The position numbers were made by a program, and so were the translations under genes. The notes beneath the pieces were generated by a model. That model ran no database searches and was not told the DNA's origin. It saw only the letters and a list, made by a program, of their open reading frames with translations. A stretch of 56,978 bases of DNA from an uncultured Rhodospirillaceae bacterium (GTDB lineage: Bacteria; Pseudomonadota; Alphaproteobacteria; Rhodospirillales; Magnetospirillaceae), in the NCBI GenBank assembly GCA_903899885.1, contig CAIULK010000088.1, forward strand, positions 1 to 56,978, in the 5' to 3' direction. Positions 41,966 to 50,882 of the stretch are shown here, piece by piece; positions within the stretch are counted from its first letter, which is position 1, and each line of letters opens with the position of its first letter.

Positions 41966-43489
41966 TCAGCGGCCCCGGCTGGGCAGGCTTCGCCGGTAGG
42001 ACAGGGCCTCGGCGATATGAATCCGCCGCACGCCGCCGCCGCCATCAAGATCGGCGAGGGTGCGGGCAACGCGGAGAACCCGGTGATACCCCCGCGCCGA
42101 TAGCCGCAAGCGTTCGGCCGCCTCGACCAGCAACGCTTGTCCGGGGGCGTCGGGGGCGGCGGCGGCGATCAGGCGTTCGCCGTCCACCTCGGCATTGACC
42201 CGAAGACCGCTTGGCCGATAGCGCTCGGCCTGAAGGGCGCGGGCGGCGCCGACCCGGGCAGCCACCTCGCGGCTGCCCTCGGCGGGTGGCGGCAAGGCCA
42301 GATCGGCGGCGCGCACGGCGGGCACATCGACATTCAAATCGATGCGGTCGAATAGCGGCCCGGAGATTTTGGCTTGGTATTCCTGGGCGCATTTGGGAAC
42401 CCGCGAACAGGCCAGCATCGGATCGTCGAGATGGCCGCAGCGGCAGGGATTCATCGCCGCGACCAACTGCACCCGCGCCGGATAACGGACATGGGCATTG
42501 GCGCGCGCGACGCTGACCCATCCGGTTTCCAAGGGTTGCCGAAGCGCTTCCAGCGCGCCGCGCTGGAATTCCGGCAGCTCATCCAGAAACAACACGCCGC
42601 CGTGGGCCAGCGAAATCTCGCCCGGCCGCGCCCGGCTGCCGCCGCCGACCAACGAGGCGGTCGAGGCCGAATGATGGGGGTCACGATACGGGCGGCGGCG
42701 CAGCAGCCGCCCCTCGGGCAACTGTCCGGCCACGGAATGAATCAGGCTGACCTCCAGCGCCTCGGCGGCCGACAGCGGCGGCAACAATCCGGGCAGGCGG
42801 GCGGCCAGCATCGACTTGCCCGAACCCGGCGGCCCGGTCATCAACAGGTGATGCCCCCCGGCGGCGGCGATTTCCAAGGCCCGCTTGGCGCCTTCTTGCC
42901 CCCGGATATCGCGCAGATCGGGCAGGGCGGCGCTATCCTCGCCGTCGTCTTCCAGCATTATGCCGGGGCGGCCCAAAACTTGGGTGCCCTTGAAATGATT
43001 GATCAGGGCCAGCAGGCTGGGCGCGGCCAGAATCTCCAAGTCCCCCGCCCAGGCCGCCTCGCTTCCTTGCGCATGCGGGCAGATCAGCCCCCGGCCCCCG
43101 GCGTTGGCGGTGATCGCGGCGGGCAGAACCCCGGCGACGGCGGCGATGCGTCCGTCCAATCCCAATTCGCCCAGCGAAAGATAACCGGCGATCTCGTCGG
43201 GCGGCACCACCCCCATCGCGCCCAGCAGACCCAAGGCGATCGGCACATCGAAATGGCTGCCCTCCTTGACGATATCGGCGGGCGCCAGATTCACGGTGAT
43301 TCGCTTTGGCGGCAAGGCCAGCCCCAGCGCGTTGAAGGCGGCGCGCACCCGCTCGCGGCTTTCGCCCACCGCCTTGTCGGGCAGGCCGACGATGGTGAAG
43401 GCGGGCAGGCCGTTGCCGATCTGGACCTGGACGTCGATATCCAGGCATTCGATTCCGGAAAAGGCGACGGTGGGGGCTCGCGCGGTCAT
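41966..43489 (-). CDS. comM: ComM/YifB-family AAA+ ATPase (Mg-chelatase-like)
   Basis: A 507-residue protein. An N-terminal Lon-like domain (VQIGNGLPAFTIVGLPDKAVGESRERVRAA) is followed by a AAA+ Mg-chelatase-type ATPase with Walker A LLMTGPPGSGKSMLAARLPGLLPP, Walker B GGVLFLDELPEF and NPCRCGHLDDP, and a C-terminal domain (LSARGYHRVLRVARTLADLDG). ComM is the hexameric helicase that promotes branch migration during natural transformation, though homologues occur in many non-competent species. It overlaps the LysR gene by 4 bases. Confidence 0.93.
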   Translation of the reverse strand: MTARAPTVAFSGIECLDIDVQVQIGNGLPAFTIVGLPDKAVGESRERVRAAFNALGLALPPKRITVNLAPADIVKEGSHFDVPIALGLLGAMGVVPPDEIAGYLSLGELGLDGRIAAVAGVLPAAITANAGGRGLICPHAQGSEAAWAGDLEILAAPSLLALINHFKGTQVLGRPGIMLEDDGEDSAALPDLRDIRGQEGAKRALEIAAAGGHHLLMTGPPGSGKSMLAARLPGLLPPLSAAEALEVSLIHSVAGQLPEGRLLRRRPYRDPHHSASTASLVGGGSRARPGEISLAHGGVLFLDELPEFQRGALEALRQPLETGWVSVARANAHVRYPARVQLVAAMNPCRCGHLDDPMLACSRVPKCAQEYQAKISGPLFDRIDLNVDVPAVRAADLALPPPAEGSREVAARVGAARALQAERYRPSGLRVNAEVDGERLIAAAAPDAPGQALLVEAAERLRLSARGYHRVLRVARTLADLDGGGGVRRIHIAEALSYRRSLPSRGR

Positions 43490-44418
43490 GTCCGGAACCA
43501 GGGGGATTCCACGAACATCTCGCCCAAGGTGTCGTACAACACCCGCAGCGCCGGTTCCCGCAAGGTGTCTTCATGCGCCGATAGCCACAAATCGACCGCA
43601 AGGCGCGGCGCCTTGGTCGTCAGGGTCACCACGCGGGAATCGTACAGCCGGGAATAAGGCGGCAGAATCGTGATGCCGTTCCCCTCGATCAGGGGCTTTT
43701 GCACCGACGAGGTATTATCGGCGATCAGCATCGGCGGCCGGGGGGCCTGGCTGACCAGCCCGTGCCAATCGTCGAGCGCGCGCACCCCGCGATAGATGGC
43801 GATGTCGAGCAACGGCGCCTCGGCGAGGTCCTCGAACCGTTCGGGCATGCCGTGGGTTTTCAGATATTTCTCGCTGGCCACCGGGACGAAGGTCATCGTG
43901 CCGATGCGGCGCACCCGCACCGCGCCCCGAACCTTGGGCAGATCGCCCGGGTTGGTGGCGATCACCGCGATATCGCCCCGCCCCGGCACGGTGGTGAAAG
44001 CCAGCTCGGGCACCGGTTGGCGGATCAAGCGGCGGTCGAGCGGGATTTCGGCGGCCGGACTGCCCAGAAGCGCCGGAATCACCAGATAGGTCAAAATTCC
44101 TTCGCTGGCCGAAATGGTTACCGTGGGGGGCGGCAAAAAGCCGAGACCGGCCATCGCCCCTTCCAGGGCGCGGACGTGATCCTCCAACGCGCGCGCGCGT
44201 TCCAACACCGCCTCGCCCGCCGGGGTTGGCGAGGCGCCGGACCGCCGCCGGGTGAACAGGGGGCGGCCGACCATGGCCTCGATCGCGGCGACCCGGCGGC
44301 TGACGGTGGTCTGATCCAGCCCAAGCGACTGCGCCGCCGCCGCGAACCCGCCATGTTCGGCGCAGGCCAACAACAATCGCGCGTCATTCCAGTCGTGCAG
44401 CCGAAAAGTCGACACCAC
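43486..44418 (-). CDS. LysR-family transcriptional regulator
   Basis: A 310-residue regulator. The N-terminal winged helix-turn-helix is DARLLLACAEHGGFAAAAQSLGLDQTTVSRRVAAIEAMVGRPLF, followed by the linker helix and an effector domain with a PBP2 fold (PTVTISASEGILTYLVIP). The start is GTG (two GTG codons in tandem). It is divergent from the GNAT gene and overlaps comM. Its target is unknown; regulation of the divergent GNAT operon would be typical for LysR proteins (inference). Confidence 0.92.
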   Translation of the reverse strand: MVSTFRLHDWNDARLLLACAEHGGFAAAAQSLGLDQTTVSRRVAAIEAMVGRPLFTRRRSGASPTPAGEAVLERARALEDHVRALEGAMAGLGFLPPPTVTISASEGILTYLVIPALLGSPAAEIPLDRRLIRQPVPELAFTTVPGRGDIAVIATNPGDLPKVRGAVRVRRIGTMTFVPVASEKYLKTHGMPERFEDLAEAPLLDIAIYRGVRALDDWHGLVSQAPRPPMLIADNTSSVQKPLIEGNGITILPPYSRLYDSRVVTLTTKAPRLAVDLWLSAHEDTLREPALRVLYDTLGEMFVESPWFRT

Positions 44419-44518
44419 CCCAAACCCTATCGGTATTCAGATTCCACCCTATACCGCAATCGAATGCGGCTGGGCCATCATGAACTCAGCCCGATACACC
44501 CAGCAAGGTCATTTTGCC

Positions 44519-45136
44519 ATGACGCAGACCACAGAAAATAAGGTTCGCATCCCCTCATCCTCCGTAACGGTAAAAATCGCCGCGACCCCAGACGAATTCG
44601 CGATGGCCATGGCGATCCGCGCCGCGGTGTTTTTGGCCGAGGAGGACAACATTACCTACCACGACGAATTCGATGGCAACGACATGATGTCGACCCATCT
44701 GGTCGCCTATGTCGATGGTGATCCGGCGGGCACCTTCCGCATCCGCTGGTTCGCCGGCTTTGCTCGCCTCGAGCGGTTGGGCATCCGCAAGCGGTACCGC
44801 TGTTTGGCGGTGCTTAACGCCCTGGCCAAGCACGCCATGGATTTGTGCCGCCAAAAGGGCTACCGCATCGCCTCGGGCAAGTCACGGTCCGATGTCGTCA
44901 GCTTCTGGCGCCGCTTCGGCGGCCGCCCCTCGGGCGACGCGGTCGAAATGTTCCGGGGCACCCTGGTGCCGATGGTCTACGACATTCCGGCGAAACCCGC
45001 CTTGGGTGAAATCTCGGCCGAGATGTTGGGCGACCACGATTTCGAGGAGCTGATCGTTCAGCGCGAGGGCGAGTGGGACTTCGCGGGTTACGGCCGCGCC
45101 GAAACCCCGGTGTCCGCGATCGTTGCGGCGGAGTGA
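44519..45136 (+). CDS. GNAT-fold acyltransferase
   Basis: A 205-residue protein with a GNAT-like core. It shows VKIAATPDEFAMAMAIRAAVFLAEED near residue 15, HLVAYVDGDPAGTFRIRWFAGFARLERLGIRKRYR (acyl-CoA loop region) and LCRQKGYRIASGKSRSDVVSFWRRFGG. The substrate is unknown. The first third also recalls N-acyl amino-acid or acyl-homoserine lactone synthases of the same fold, so an acyl-chain product is possible. I chose the ATG at 44519, with AAGG upstream; ATG at 44480 is an alternative. The next gene overlaps its stop by one base. Confidence 0.75.
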   Translation: MTQTTENKVRIPSSSVTVKIAATPDEFAMAMAIRAAVFLAEEDNITYHDEFDGNDMMSTHLVAYVDGDPAGTFRIRWFAGFARLERLGIRKRYRCLAVLNALAKHAMDLCRQKGYRIASGKSRSDVVSFWRRFGGRPSGDAVEMFRGTLVPMVYDIPAKPALGEISAEMLGDHDFEELIVQREGEWDFAGYGRAETPVSAIVAAE

Positions 45137-45555
45137 TGGGCATGGGCGATCAAACCAACCGCACCGTCGCCGACATCAATCTGCGCATCGAGCTGAACCG
45201 CCTGGCGCATCAGGCCGCCGATCGCGGCGACGGACCGTTGCTGGCCATTCTGGGGGCGGCGGTCCGCACCCTGGACGAGCGGATCTGCGAGGCCGAAAGC
45301 CACCCGACGGTCGATCGGCCCAGCGGCTCGACCTCGCTGATTTGCCGGAACGTCCGGGTTCGCGGACGCCGGACCAGCGTCAAGCTGGAGAACGAATTTT
45401 GGTCCGCCCTGGAAAATCTCGCCAAGCGGTCGAACTGTTCGATCACCGCGCTGTGCGATGTCGCCCATCAGCTGAAGGGTGCTGGATCGCTGACCTCGGC
45501 CCTGCGCGTGTTCATCTTGCGCAACGCCGCGCCGACCCAGCCAGACCGCGCCTAA
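45136..45555 (+). CDS. Ribbon-helix-helix domain protein
   Basis: A 139-residue protein. The C-terminal half (SLICRNVRVRGRRTSVKLENEFWSALENLAKRSNCSITALC, then SLTSALRVFILRN) matches the alphaproteobacterial ribbon-helix-helix family RHH_4 (PF13467), with RRTSVKLENEFW as the DNA-contacting strand. The N-terminal half (TNRTVADINLRIELNRLAHQAADRG) is helical. It is probably a small transcription regulator. Translation is coupled to the GNAT gene (TGATG overlap), which suggests a common process. Confidence 0.78.
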   Translation: MGMGDQTNRTVADINLRIELNRLAHQAADRGDGPLLAILGAAVRTLDERICEAESHPTVDRPSGSTSLICRNVRVRGRRTSVKLENEFWSALENLAKRSNCSITALCDVAHQLKGAGSLTSALRVFILRNAAPTQPDRA

Positions 45556-45592
45556 CCCCCCCTTGGTCCCGCCAAAAAGATAAGGAAACGCC

Positions 45593-45805
45593 ATGACCTC
45601 GCGCCCGACGACACTTTATTCCCTGGGTTCCGGCACCACGCGGTTGCTGTTGGGTGATACCCGCAAACGGCTGGAGGAGGCCAAACGGCTGTTGGGCCAT
45701 GCCGGTGCCGATCCCGATGAAACCCGCACCATCACCCTGTTGATCGATTGCGCCTTGGTCGCCCTGCGGGAACAGACCAACCATCATGCCGAGGCGGCGG
45801 AATAG
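45593..45805 (+). CDS. Hypothetical 70-residue protein
   Basis: A short protein (SLGSGTTRLLLGDTRKRLEEAKRLLGHAG, then ETRTITLLIDCALVALREQ) with two likely amphipathic helices. AAGGAAA lies 6 bases before the ATG. It follows the ribbon-helix-helix gene by 37 bases in the same direction and is closed by two hairpins. No family was recognised. Confidence 0.6.
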   Translation: MTSRPTTLYSLGSGTTRLLLGDTRKRLEEAKRLLGHAGADPDETRTITLLIDCALVALREQTNHHAEAAE

Positions 45806-45833
45806 GACATTCGTCCTAATGCTGGCCGAGGCC

Positions 45834-45868
45834 GTTGCGACGCCGGAAGGGCGCCTTCCCGTCGCAAC
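45834..45868 (+). terminator. Hairpin after the small-protein gene
   Basis: GTTGCGACG (45834-45842) and its complement (45860-45868) enclose a second perfect stem GGAAGG/CCTTCC. There is no clear T-tract. Confidence 0.5.
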
Positions 45869-45897
45869 CACATATGAAGATGCGCCCATCAAGGCCG

Positions 45898-45937
45898 CCG
45901 GGCGATAACGCCGATCGCAGTTATCGCCCGGTTTCCT
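45898..45937 (+). terminator. Terminator between convergent genes
   Basis: A perfect 12-bp stem CCGGGCGATAAC with its complement (45898-45909 and 45920-45931) is followed by TTTCCTTA. It separates the small plus-strand gene from convergent dolP. Confidence 0.7.
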
Positions 45938-46533
45938 TACCCTGAAACCCGCTTCGGGTCATCCTTCATCACCACATGTTGGACCACGCGGCGCACGTTC
46001 GCAATGTCGCGGGCATAGGCGAGAACGCGGTCCAGCTCGCCTTGATCTTGTGCAATTCCAATGACATAGATCACCGCATCGACGACATCGACGTCGTAAT
46101 TGACGTTGCGGATGTTCTTATCGAACAGCAACTTCGCCTTCAGTTTTTGAGCGATCACGATATCGCGGCTTTGGTCGATGGTCGCCTCGCCCTCGGCCGA
46201 GACCACGATTTCGTCGTACACGTCCTTAACACCGGCAACCTGCCAGGTCAGCCGGACCGCGTCGATGTGGGCTTGTTCGGCGGGCACCACGCCGGTCAGC
46301 AAAACCCGGCCCTCGACGATGGTCAGCCCGACCTTGCGGAACATTTCCTCGCTGGCGCGGAACCAGGCCTCGTTGATTTGTACCCTGATCTTGGTATCCG
46401 ACAGGGCGCCGCTGAGGCCCCGGTCCTCCACCGTCGCCACGCCCGCCGCCGCCCCCGCGCCGACAACCGTTCCAGCACAACCACTTAACAGGACGGCCCC
46501 GACGGCCGCCAATACCCCATGACGCAGCTTCAC
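45937..46533 (-). CDS. dolP: BON-domain outer-membrane lipoprotein (DolP/YraP-like)
   Basis: A 198-residue lipoprotein with signal peptide and lipobox (AVLLSGCAG). Two BON domains follow: residues about 45-115 (DTKIRVQINEAWF, GLTIVEGRVLLTGVVP) and about 120-190 (DIVIAQKLKAKLLFD, NYDVDVVDAVIYVIGIAQDQGELDRVLAYAR). DolP binds anionic phospholipid in the outer membrane and supports envelope integrity. The neighbourhood yraN-rsmI-lpoA-like reproduces the E. coli yraLMNP cluster, which supports the assignment. Confidence 0.88.
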   Translation of the reverse strand: MKLRHGVLAAVGAVLLSGCAGTVVGAGAAAGVATVEDRGLSGALSDTKIRVQINEAWFRASEEMFRKVGLTIVEGRVLLTGVVPAEQAHIDAVRLTWQVAGVKDVYDEIVVSAEGEATIDQSRDIVIAQKLKAKLLFDKNIRNVNYDVDVVDAVIYVIGIAQDQGELDRVLAYARDIANVRRVVQHVVMKDDPKRVSG

Positions 46534-46594
46534 GGCATAACTCCTTCTTCAACGCCCCGCCCGCGCACAGTGTACCGGGCACCACCACCCGCCC

Positions 46595-46957
46595 TCAAGA
46601 GCCGAACCGCCATGCATCCTTGTGATGACGCGGCCAATGGCCGGGCGCAAGCAGAACGGCGTCAAAACGGATTTCCAGCCTAGCCAATTCGGGATGGAGG
46701 GCAAGAAAGGCCCCCGCCGCCCGCTCGATCCGGCGCCTTTGCCGGGGCTGGACCGCCCACAGGGCGGCATCCCGGGTCCGGCGATGTTTGATCTCCACAA
46801 AGGCAACGCAGCCGCCGCGTTGGATGACGGCATCGATTTCACCCATCCCGCTGCCCCGGTGCGCCGACCACCGCCGGGCCAAAATCCGGTGTCCGGTCAA
46901 TCGCAGCCAGGCAATGGCGACCGCCTCGGCGATCCGGCCCTTGGTATCGCTGTTCAT
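46595..46957 (-). CDS. yraN: YraN family protein (UPF0102, endonuclease-like fold)
   Basis: A 120-residue protein with the restriction-endonuclease-like pattern of UPF0102: GRIAEAVAIAWLRLTGHRILARRW, GEIDAVIQRGGCVAFVEIKHRR (the D-x(n)-ExK catalytic signature) and FLALHPELARLEIRFDAVLL. The biological substrate is unknown. It overlaps the end of rsmI by 4 bases and lies in the same unit. Confidence 0.9.
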   Translation of the reverse strand: MNSDTKGRIAEAVAIAWLRLTGHRILARRWSAHRGSGMGEIDAVIQRGGCVAFVEIKHRRTRDAALWAVQPRQRRRIERAAGAFLALHPELARLEIRFDAVLLAPGHWPRHHKDAWRFGS

Positions 46958-47790
46958 CGCCGGAACAGGATCAGGGCGCGGGCATAAACCTCGCGGCGGG
47001 GCCGCCCGGTTTGCGCGGCGACCAGACTGGCGGCGTCCTTGACCCCCGAACCGCCGTCGATCTCGGCACGCAAGCGATCGTCGATCGCTTCGTCCCCCAG
47101 CGGAATCGCGGTTCCGCCCGGTGGGCCGACCACCAGAACGATTTCCCCCTTGGGCGCATTCTCCCCACGATACCCGGCCGCCAGAGCACTCAACGTGCCC
47201 CGCCGGATTTCCTCATGCCGTTTGGTCAATTCGCGGGCCACCGCCGCCGGGCGATCCCCCAAAACCAGCGCCAAGTCGGCCAGCCCGGCGCAAATCCGGT
47301 TGGGTGATTCCAAAAAAACCAGGGTCGCCGGGACCGAGGCGAAGCGGCTGATCGCGGCGCGGCGCTCGGCCGCCCCCTTGGGCAAAAACCCCGCGAACAG
47401 AAACGGCGCCGAGGGCAGCCCCGACAATTGCAGCGCGGTCAGCACCGCCGAGGCGCCGGGGACCGCCGTCACCATGATACCGGCTTCGATACAAGCCGCG
47501 ACCAGCCTTTCCCCGGGGTCCGAGACCAGCGGGGTGCCCGCGTCCGAGACCAGGGCCACCACCCCGTTGTGACGCAAGCGCTCGATCAGCACCGCGCCCG
47601 CCGCCTCGGCATTGTGCTCGTGATACGGCATCAGCTTGGCCGACAAGCCCAACAGGTTCAGCAATTTGCCGGTGACCCGGGTGTCCTCGCAAGCGACGAT
47701 GTCGGCCGAGCGCAGCGCCAGCCGGGCGCGCTCGCTGATATCGCCAAGATTCCCGATCGGGGTGGCCACCAGATAAAGACCGGGCGCCAT
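46954..47790 (-). CDS. rsmI: 16S rRNA (cytidine1402-2'-O)-methyltransferase RsmI
   Basis: A 278-residue tetrapyrrole-methylase-fold enzyme that 2'-O-methylates C1402 in 16S rRNA. It shows GLYLVATPIGNLGDISERARLAL, ACEDTRVTGKLL, LVSDAGTPLVSDPGERLV, TAVPGASAVLTALQLSGLP and FLPKGAAERRAA. The ATG at 47790 matches the family; the frame is open further upstream but would run into the divergent lpoA-like gene. It is divergent from that gene with 77 bases between starts. Confidence 0.95.
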   Translation of the reverse strand: MAPGLYLVATPIGNLGDISERARLALRSADIVACEDTRVTGKLLNLLGLSAKLMPYHEHNAEAAGAVLIERLRHNGVVALVSDAGTPLVSDPGERLVAACIEAGIMVTAVPGASAVLTALQLSGLPSAPFLFAGFLPKGAAERRAAISRFASVPATLVFLESPNRICAGLADLALVLGDRPAAVARELTKRHEEIRRGTLSALAAGYRGENAPKGEIVLVVGPPGGTAIPLGDEAIDDRLRAEIDGGSGVKDAASLVAAQTGRPRREVYARALILFRR

Positions 47791-47867
47791 GGTCCCCAAT
47801 GGTTTACTTCGCGGTCCGGCGGGGCTACCCTCCGCGCTTTCCTGGGTTCCAGTCGGGGAGCTGTCCG

Positions 47868-49250
47868 GTGCGCCGTGAATTCGTCGTGTCATGTCTTTTA
47901 AGCGTGCTCCTGCTGGGCGGCTGTCAGACCGCCGAGGTGTCGTCTTGGCTGCCGGGAAGCAAACCGGCGCCGCTGGTTCGCCTGGACGCGCCGCCGCCTC
48001 CCGCTCCCGCCCCGGTTCCGGTTCCGGTGGTGATCTCACCGCCGCCGCCGGTCGCCATCGCCGCTCCGGCCCCTATTCCGCTCGCCTCGCGCCCGATGGT
48101 CAAGGACGAGATTCGCGCCGCCTTGCTGGTGCCGTTGAGCGGACCGAACGCCAGCCTGGGCGCCGTGCTGTCGAACGCCGCGCAACTGGCCTTGTTCGAA
48201 ACGGCGGACGAGCATTTCAATCTGATCCCGATCGACACCAAGGGCACCCCGGACGGGGCGGTCGCCGCCACCCGCATGGCGCTAGGCCAGGGCGCCGATA
48301 TCGTTTTGGGTCCGATGTTTTCGGCCGAGGTTAGGGCCGCCGGGCCGGTCGCCCGCGAACAGGGCATCCCGATGCTGGCGTTCACCACCGATCGCTCGGT
48401 CCTGGGTGGCGGGGTGTGGTCGCTGGGCGTGTTGCCGGGATCGCAGGCGCGCGCCGTCGTGCAGGCGGCCGTCGCCGACCACCGCGGCCGCTTTGCCGTG
48501 CTGGCGCCCAACAACGACTATGGCAAGACCCTGGTCGAGGCGTTGAAGGCGGCGGTCGCCGAAGCCGGGATGCGCATGGTGCGGGTCGAATATTACGACC
48601 CTTCGGTGATCGATCCGACGGCGGCGGCCAAGAAGTTCGTCGATTACGAACGCCGCCGGGGCGATTTGGACAAGGAAAAGAAGGTGACCGCCGGCCGCAG
48701 CAGTGCCGCGGCGGCGGCCAGCGCGCTGGCCGAGCACGAAACCACCCTGCCCTACGACGCCGTGTTTCTTCCCGACGAAGGGGTGCGGCTGAAAAGCGTG
48801 GCGTCGCTGGTGACCTATTACGGCATCGATCCCGGGCCGGTGCGGTTGCTGGGCACCTTGTTGTGGAACGACCCGAAGCTGGCCGACGAGCCGTCGCTCG
48901 ACGGCGGCTGGTTCCCCGCACCCCCCGAAGCCTCCCACGCCGAGTTCGAGGCGCATTATCAAACCGCCTTCGGCACCTTGCCGCCTCGGCTGGCGATGTT
49001 CGCCAGCACCGCCTATGACGCGACCCGGCTGGCCGCGACGATGGCCAAGCGCGGCCAGGGCGATTTTTCGATCGGTGCCCTGACCGACCGCCAAGGGTTC
49101 AACGGGGTCGATGGGCTGGTGCGGTTGAATGCCGACGGCACCTCGGACCGGATCTTGGCGATCCGGGAAATGACCCGGGGCGGCTCGCGCGAGGTGGCCG
49201 CCGCGCAGTCGGCCTTTACCCCACCAACAATCGCGCCGTTACCGCATTAA
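47868..49250 (+). CDS. Penicillin-binding protein activator, LpoA-like lipoprotein
   Basis: A 460-residue outer-membrane lipoprotein. A signal peptide with lipobox (LLLGGC) and a Pro-rich linker (PPPPAPAPVPVP) precede a type 1 periplasmic-binding fold (AALLVPLSGPNASLGAVLSNAAQLALFE, DIVLGPMFSAEVRAAGPVAREQG, RFAVLAPNNDYGKTLVEALKAAV, FNGVDGLVRLNADGTSDRIL). This is the LpoA C-terminal domain type that stimulates PBP1A from the outer membrane. I chose the start GTG at 47868, with GGGGAG upstream. Its 3' end overlaps convergent hemW by 35 bases. Confidence 0.85.
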   Translation: MRREFVVSCLLSVLLLGGCQTAEVSSWLPGSKPAPLVRLDAPPPPAPAPVPVPVVISPPPPVAIAAPAPIPLASRPMVKDEIRAALLVPLSGPNASLGAVLSNAAQLALFETADEHFNLIPIDTKGTPDGAVAATRMALGQGADIVLGPMFSAEVRAAGPVAREQGIPMLAFTTDRSVLGGGVWSLGVLPGSQARAVVQAAVADHRGRFAVLAPNNDYGKTLVEALKAAVAEAGMRMVRVEYYDPSVIDPTAAAKKFVDYERRRGDLDKEKKVTAGRSSAAAAASALAEHETTLPYDAVFLPDEGVRLKSVASLVTYYGIDPGPVRLLGTLLWNDPKLADEPSLDGGWFPAPPEASHAEFEAHYQTAFGTLPPRLAMFASTAYDATRLAATMAKRGQGDFSIGALTDRQGFNGVDGLVRLNADGTSDRILAIREMTRGGSREVAAAQSAFTPPTIAPLPH

Positions 49251-50289
49251 GCAGAACGCGGCCCCGTGGGGTAACCCGCAATCCGGCGGCGGTGGTTTCG
49301 ATCAAACCGTCGGCGGTTAGCAGCGCCTGTTGGCCGGGGTCGATCGCGTCGCTTAAGGCCAGGCCGGTGACGGCCCCGAACCGCGCCGCGTTCAACCCCT
49401 CGGTCAGGCGCAGGCCCAGCATCGCGATCTCGGCGGCGCGTTGGCCTTGGGTCAGGGTGTCGTCGCCCACGCTGCCGTGGCCGGCCCGCGCGACGGCGGC
49501 CCGCCATCGTTCCGGGTTCGCAATCTGATGGAAGGCGCGCCGCCCCAACCGGCCGTGCGCGCCCGGCCCCAGGCCGATATAGTCGGCCCCTTGCCAGATA
49601 TCCAGATTGTGGCGGCATTCCTGGCCGGGACGCGCGAAATTGCTGATCTCGTAGCCGGGCAGGGTTTGGCCGTGGCACGCCGCGAACATCGCCAAGGCGT
49701 CGTCGTCGGATGGGGTTGGAAAAACCGGGCTGTCCAATTGATACAGCGACAGATGGCCGTCGGCCAACGCGGTGGCCTGTTTCAGCTCGGCCTCCCACCC
49801 CGCCGGGGTTTGACCGGGGCGGCCCCAAATCAGATCGAACGACACCCGCTCGAAACACGACCGCCCGCGATCCAATGCGGCGGTCGCGTCCCGCGTGCTG
49901 TGGGTGCGGCCCAGCACCGCCAGATCCGAATCGTTCAGGGCCTGAATGCCCAGCGACAGCCGGGTTACCCCGGCGGCGCGGAAATCACGAAAGCGGGCTT
50001 GATCGGCGCTGGTCGGATTGGCTTCCAAGCTCACCTCGCCCCGGGGTGCGAGGGTTTCGAGCAGGCCCGCGATCAGCCGGGGATCCATCAGCGACGGCGT
50101 GCCGCCGCCGAAGAACACGGTGTCGACCGGGCGGCCCGGACACAGGGCGCGAAACCACGCCCATTCCGTGCGGTAGGCGGTCAGCCAATCGGCCCAATCA
50201 CCGCCCTCGCCGGGGCGGCTGTTGAAATCGCAATAGCGGCACTTGGTCCGGCAATAGGGCCAGTGGATGTAAACCCCAAGCGGGATCAC
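49216..50289 (-). CDS. hemW: Radical SAM protein HemW (haem chaperone)
   Basis: A 357-residue radical SAM protein of the HemW family (formerly annotated as anaerobic coproporphyrinogen oxidase). The 4Fe-4S motif is [20 protein letters not shown] (Cys-x3-Cys-x2-Cys); then come [33 protein letters not shown] and a C-terminal winged-helix-like HemN_C region. HemW binds haem and hands it to respiratory enzymes. The start is GTG, overlapping rdgB by 4 bases in an rph-rdgB-hemW operon. Confidence 0.94.
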   Translation of the reverse strand: MIPLGVYIHWPYCRTKCRYCDFNSRPGEGGDWADWLTAYRTEWAWFRALCPGRPVDTVFFGGGTPSLMDPRLIAGLLETLAPRGEVSLEANPTSADQARFRDFRAAGVTRLSLGIQALNDSDLAVLGRTHSTRDATAALDRGRSCFERVSFDLIWGRPGQTPAGWEAELKQATALADGHLSLYQLDSPVFPTPSDDDALAMFAACHGQTLPGYEISNFARPGQECRHNLDIWQGADYIGLGPGAHGRLGRRAFHQIANPERWRAAVARAGHGSVGDDTLTQGQRAAEIAMLGLRLTEGLNAARFGAVTGLALSDAIDPGQQALLTADGLIETTAAGLRVTPRGRVLLNAVTARLLVG

Positions 50290-50882
50290 GGGAAGCAGGC
50301 GGCGACCAGCTTGCGGAAGGCGTCCGCCCGATGGCTGAGTTGGTGTTTCGCGTCGCCCGCCATTTCCGCGAAGGTGATGGTGTGTCCCAAGGGCTGAAAG
50401 ATCGGGTCATAGCCGAAGCCTTGCCCGCCGCGCGGCGGCCAGACGATATCGCCCGCGACCGTGCCTTCGAAGGTGGCGATCTCGCCGTCTGGCCAGGCCA
50501 CCGCCAGGGCGCAGACGAATCGTGCCCGCCGGTTGGGGTGGTCGCCCAGCGCCTCGGCCACCTTCCTCATCGCCAGATCGAAATCCTTGCCCGGCCCGCC
50601 CCAGCGCGCCGAATAAATCCCGGGGTCGCCGTTCAAGGCCTCGACCGCCAAGCCGGAATCGTCGGCCAGGGCGGGCAGACCGGCGGCCATCGCCGCCGCC
50701 CGCGCCTTCAATTCCGCGTTCGCAACGAATGTCGCGCCGGTTTCCTCGGGCTCGGGCAAGCCCAGGAAACCGGCCGAGACCACCTCGACGCCATAAGGCG
50801 CCAGCAGCTCGCCGATCTCGCGGACCTTGCCCTGGTTATGGCTGGCGATCACCAGCTCGGCATTGGCCAGCGACCGGGTCAT
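50286..50882 (-). CDS. rdgB: Non-canonical purine NTP pyrophosphatase RdgB/HAM1
   Basis: A 198-residue enzyme that hydrolyses dITP, XTP and ITP to keep them out of DNA and RNA. Landmarks are [49 protein letters not shown] with the metal-binding Asp pair, [23 protein letters not shown] and [11 protein letters not shown]. The ATG at 50882 overlaps the end of rph by 4 bases. Confidence 0.96.
   Translation of the reverse strand: MTRSLANAELVIASHNQGKVREIGELLAPYGVEVVSAGFLGLPEPEETGATFVANAELKARAAAMAAGLPALADDSGLAVEALNGDPGIYSARWGGPGKDFDLAMRKVAEALGDHPNRRARFVCALAVAWPDGEIATFEGTVAGDIVWPPRGGQGFGYDPIFQPLGHTITFAEMAGDAKHQLSHRADAFRKLVAACFP

Noticed and set aside
44519-45555. GNAT-RHH toxin-antitoxin system
   Set aside because: The order is reversed relative to the usual antitoxin-first operon and the GNAT protein is larger; evidence is too weak to annotate it so.
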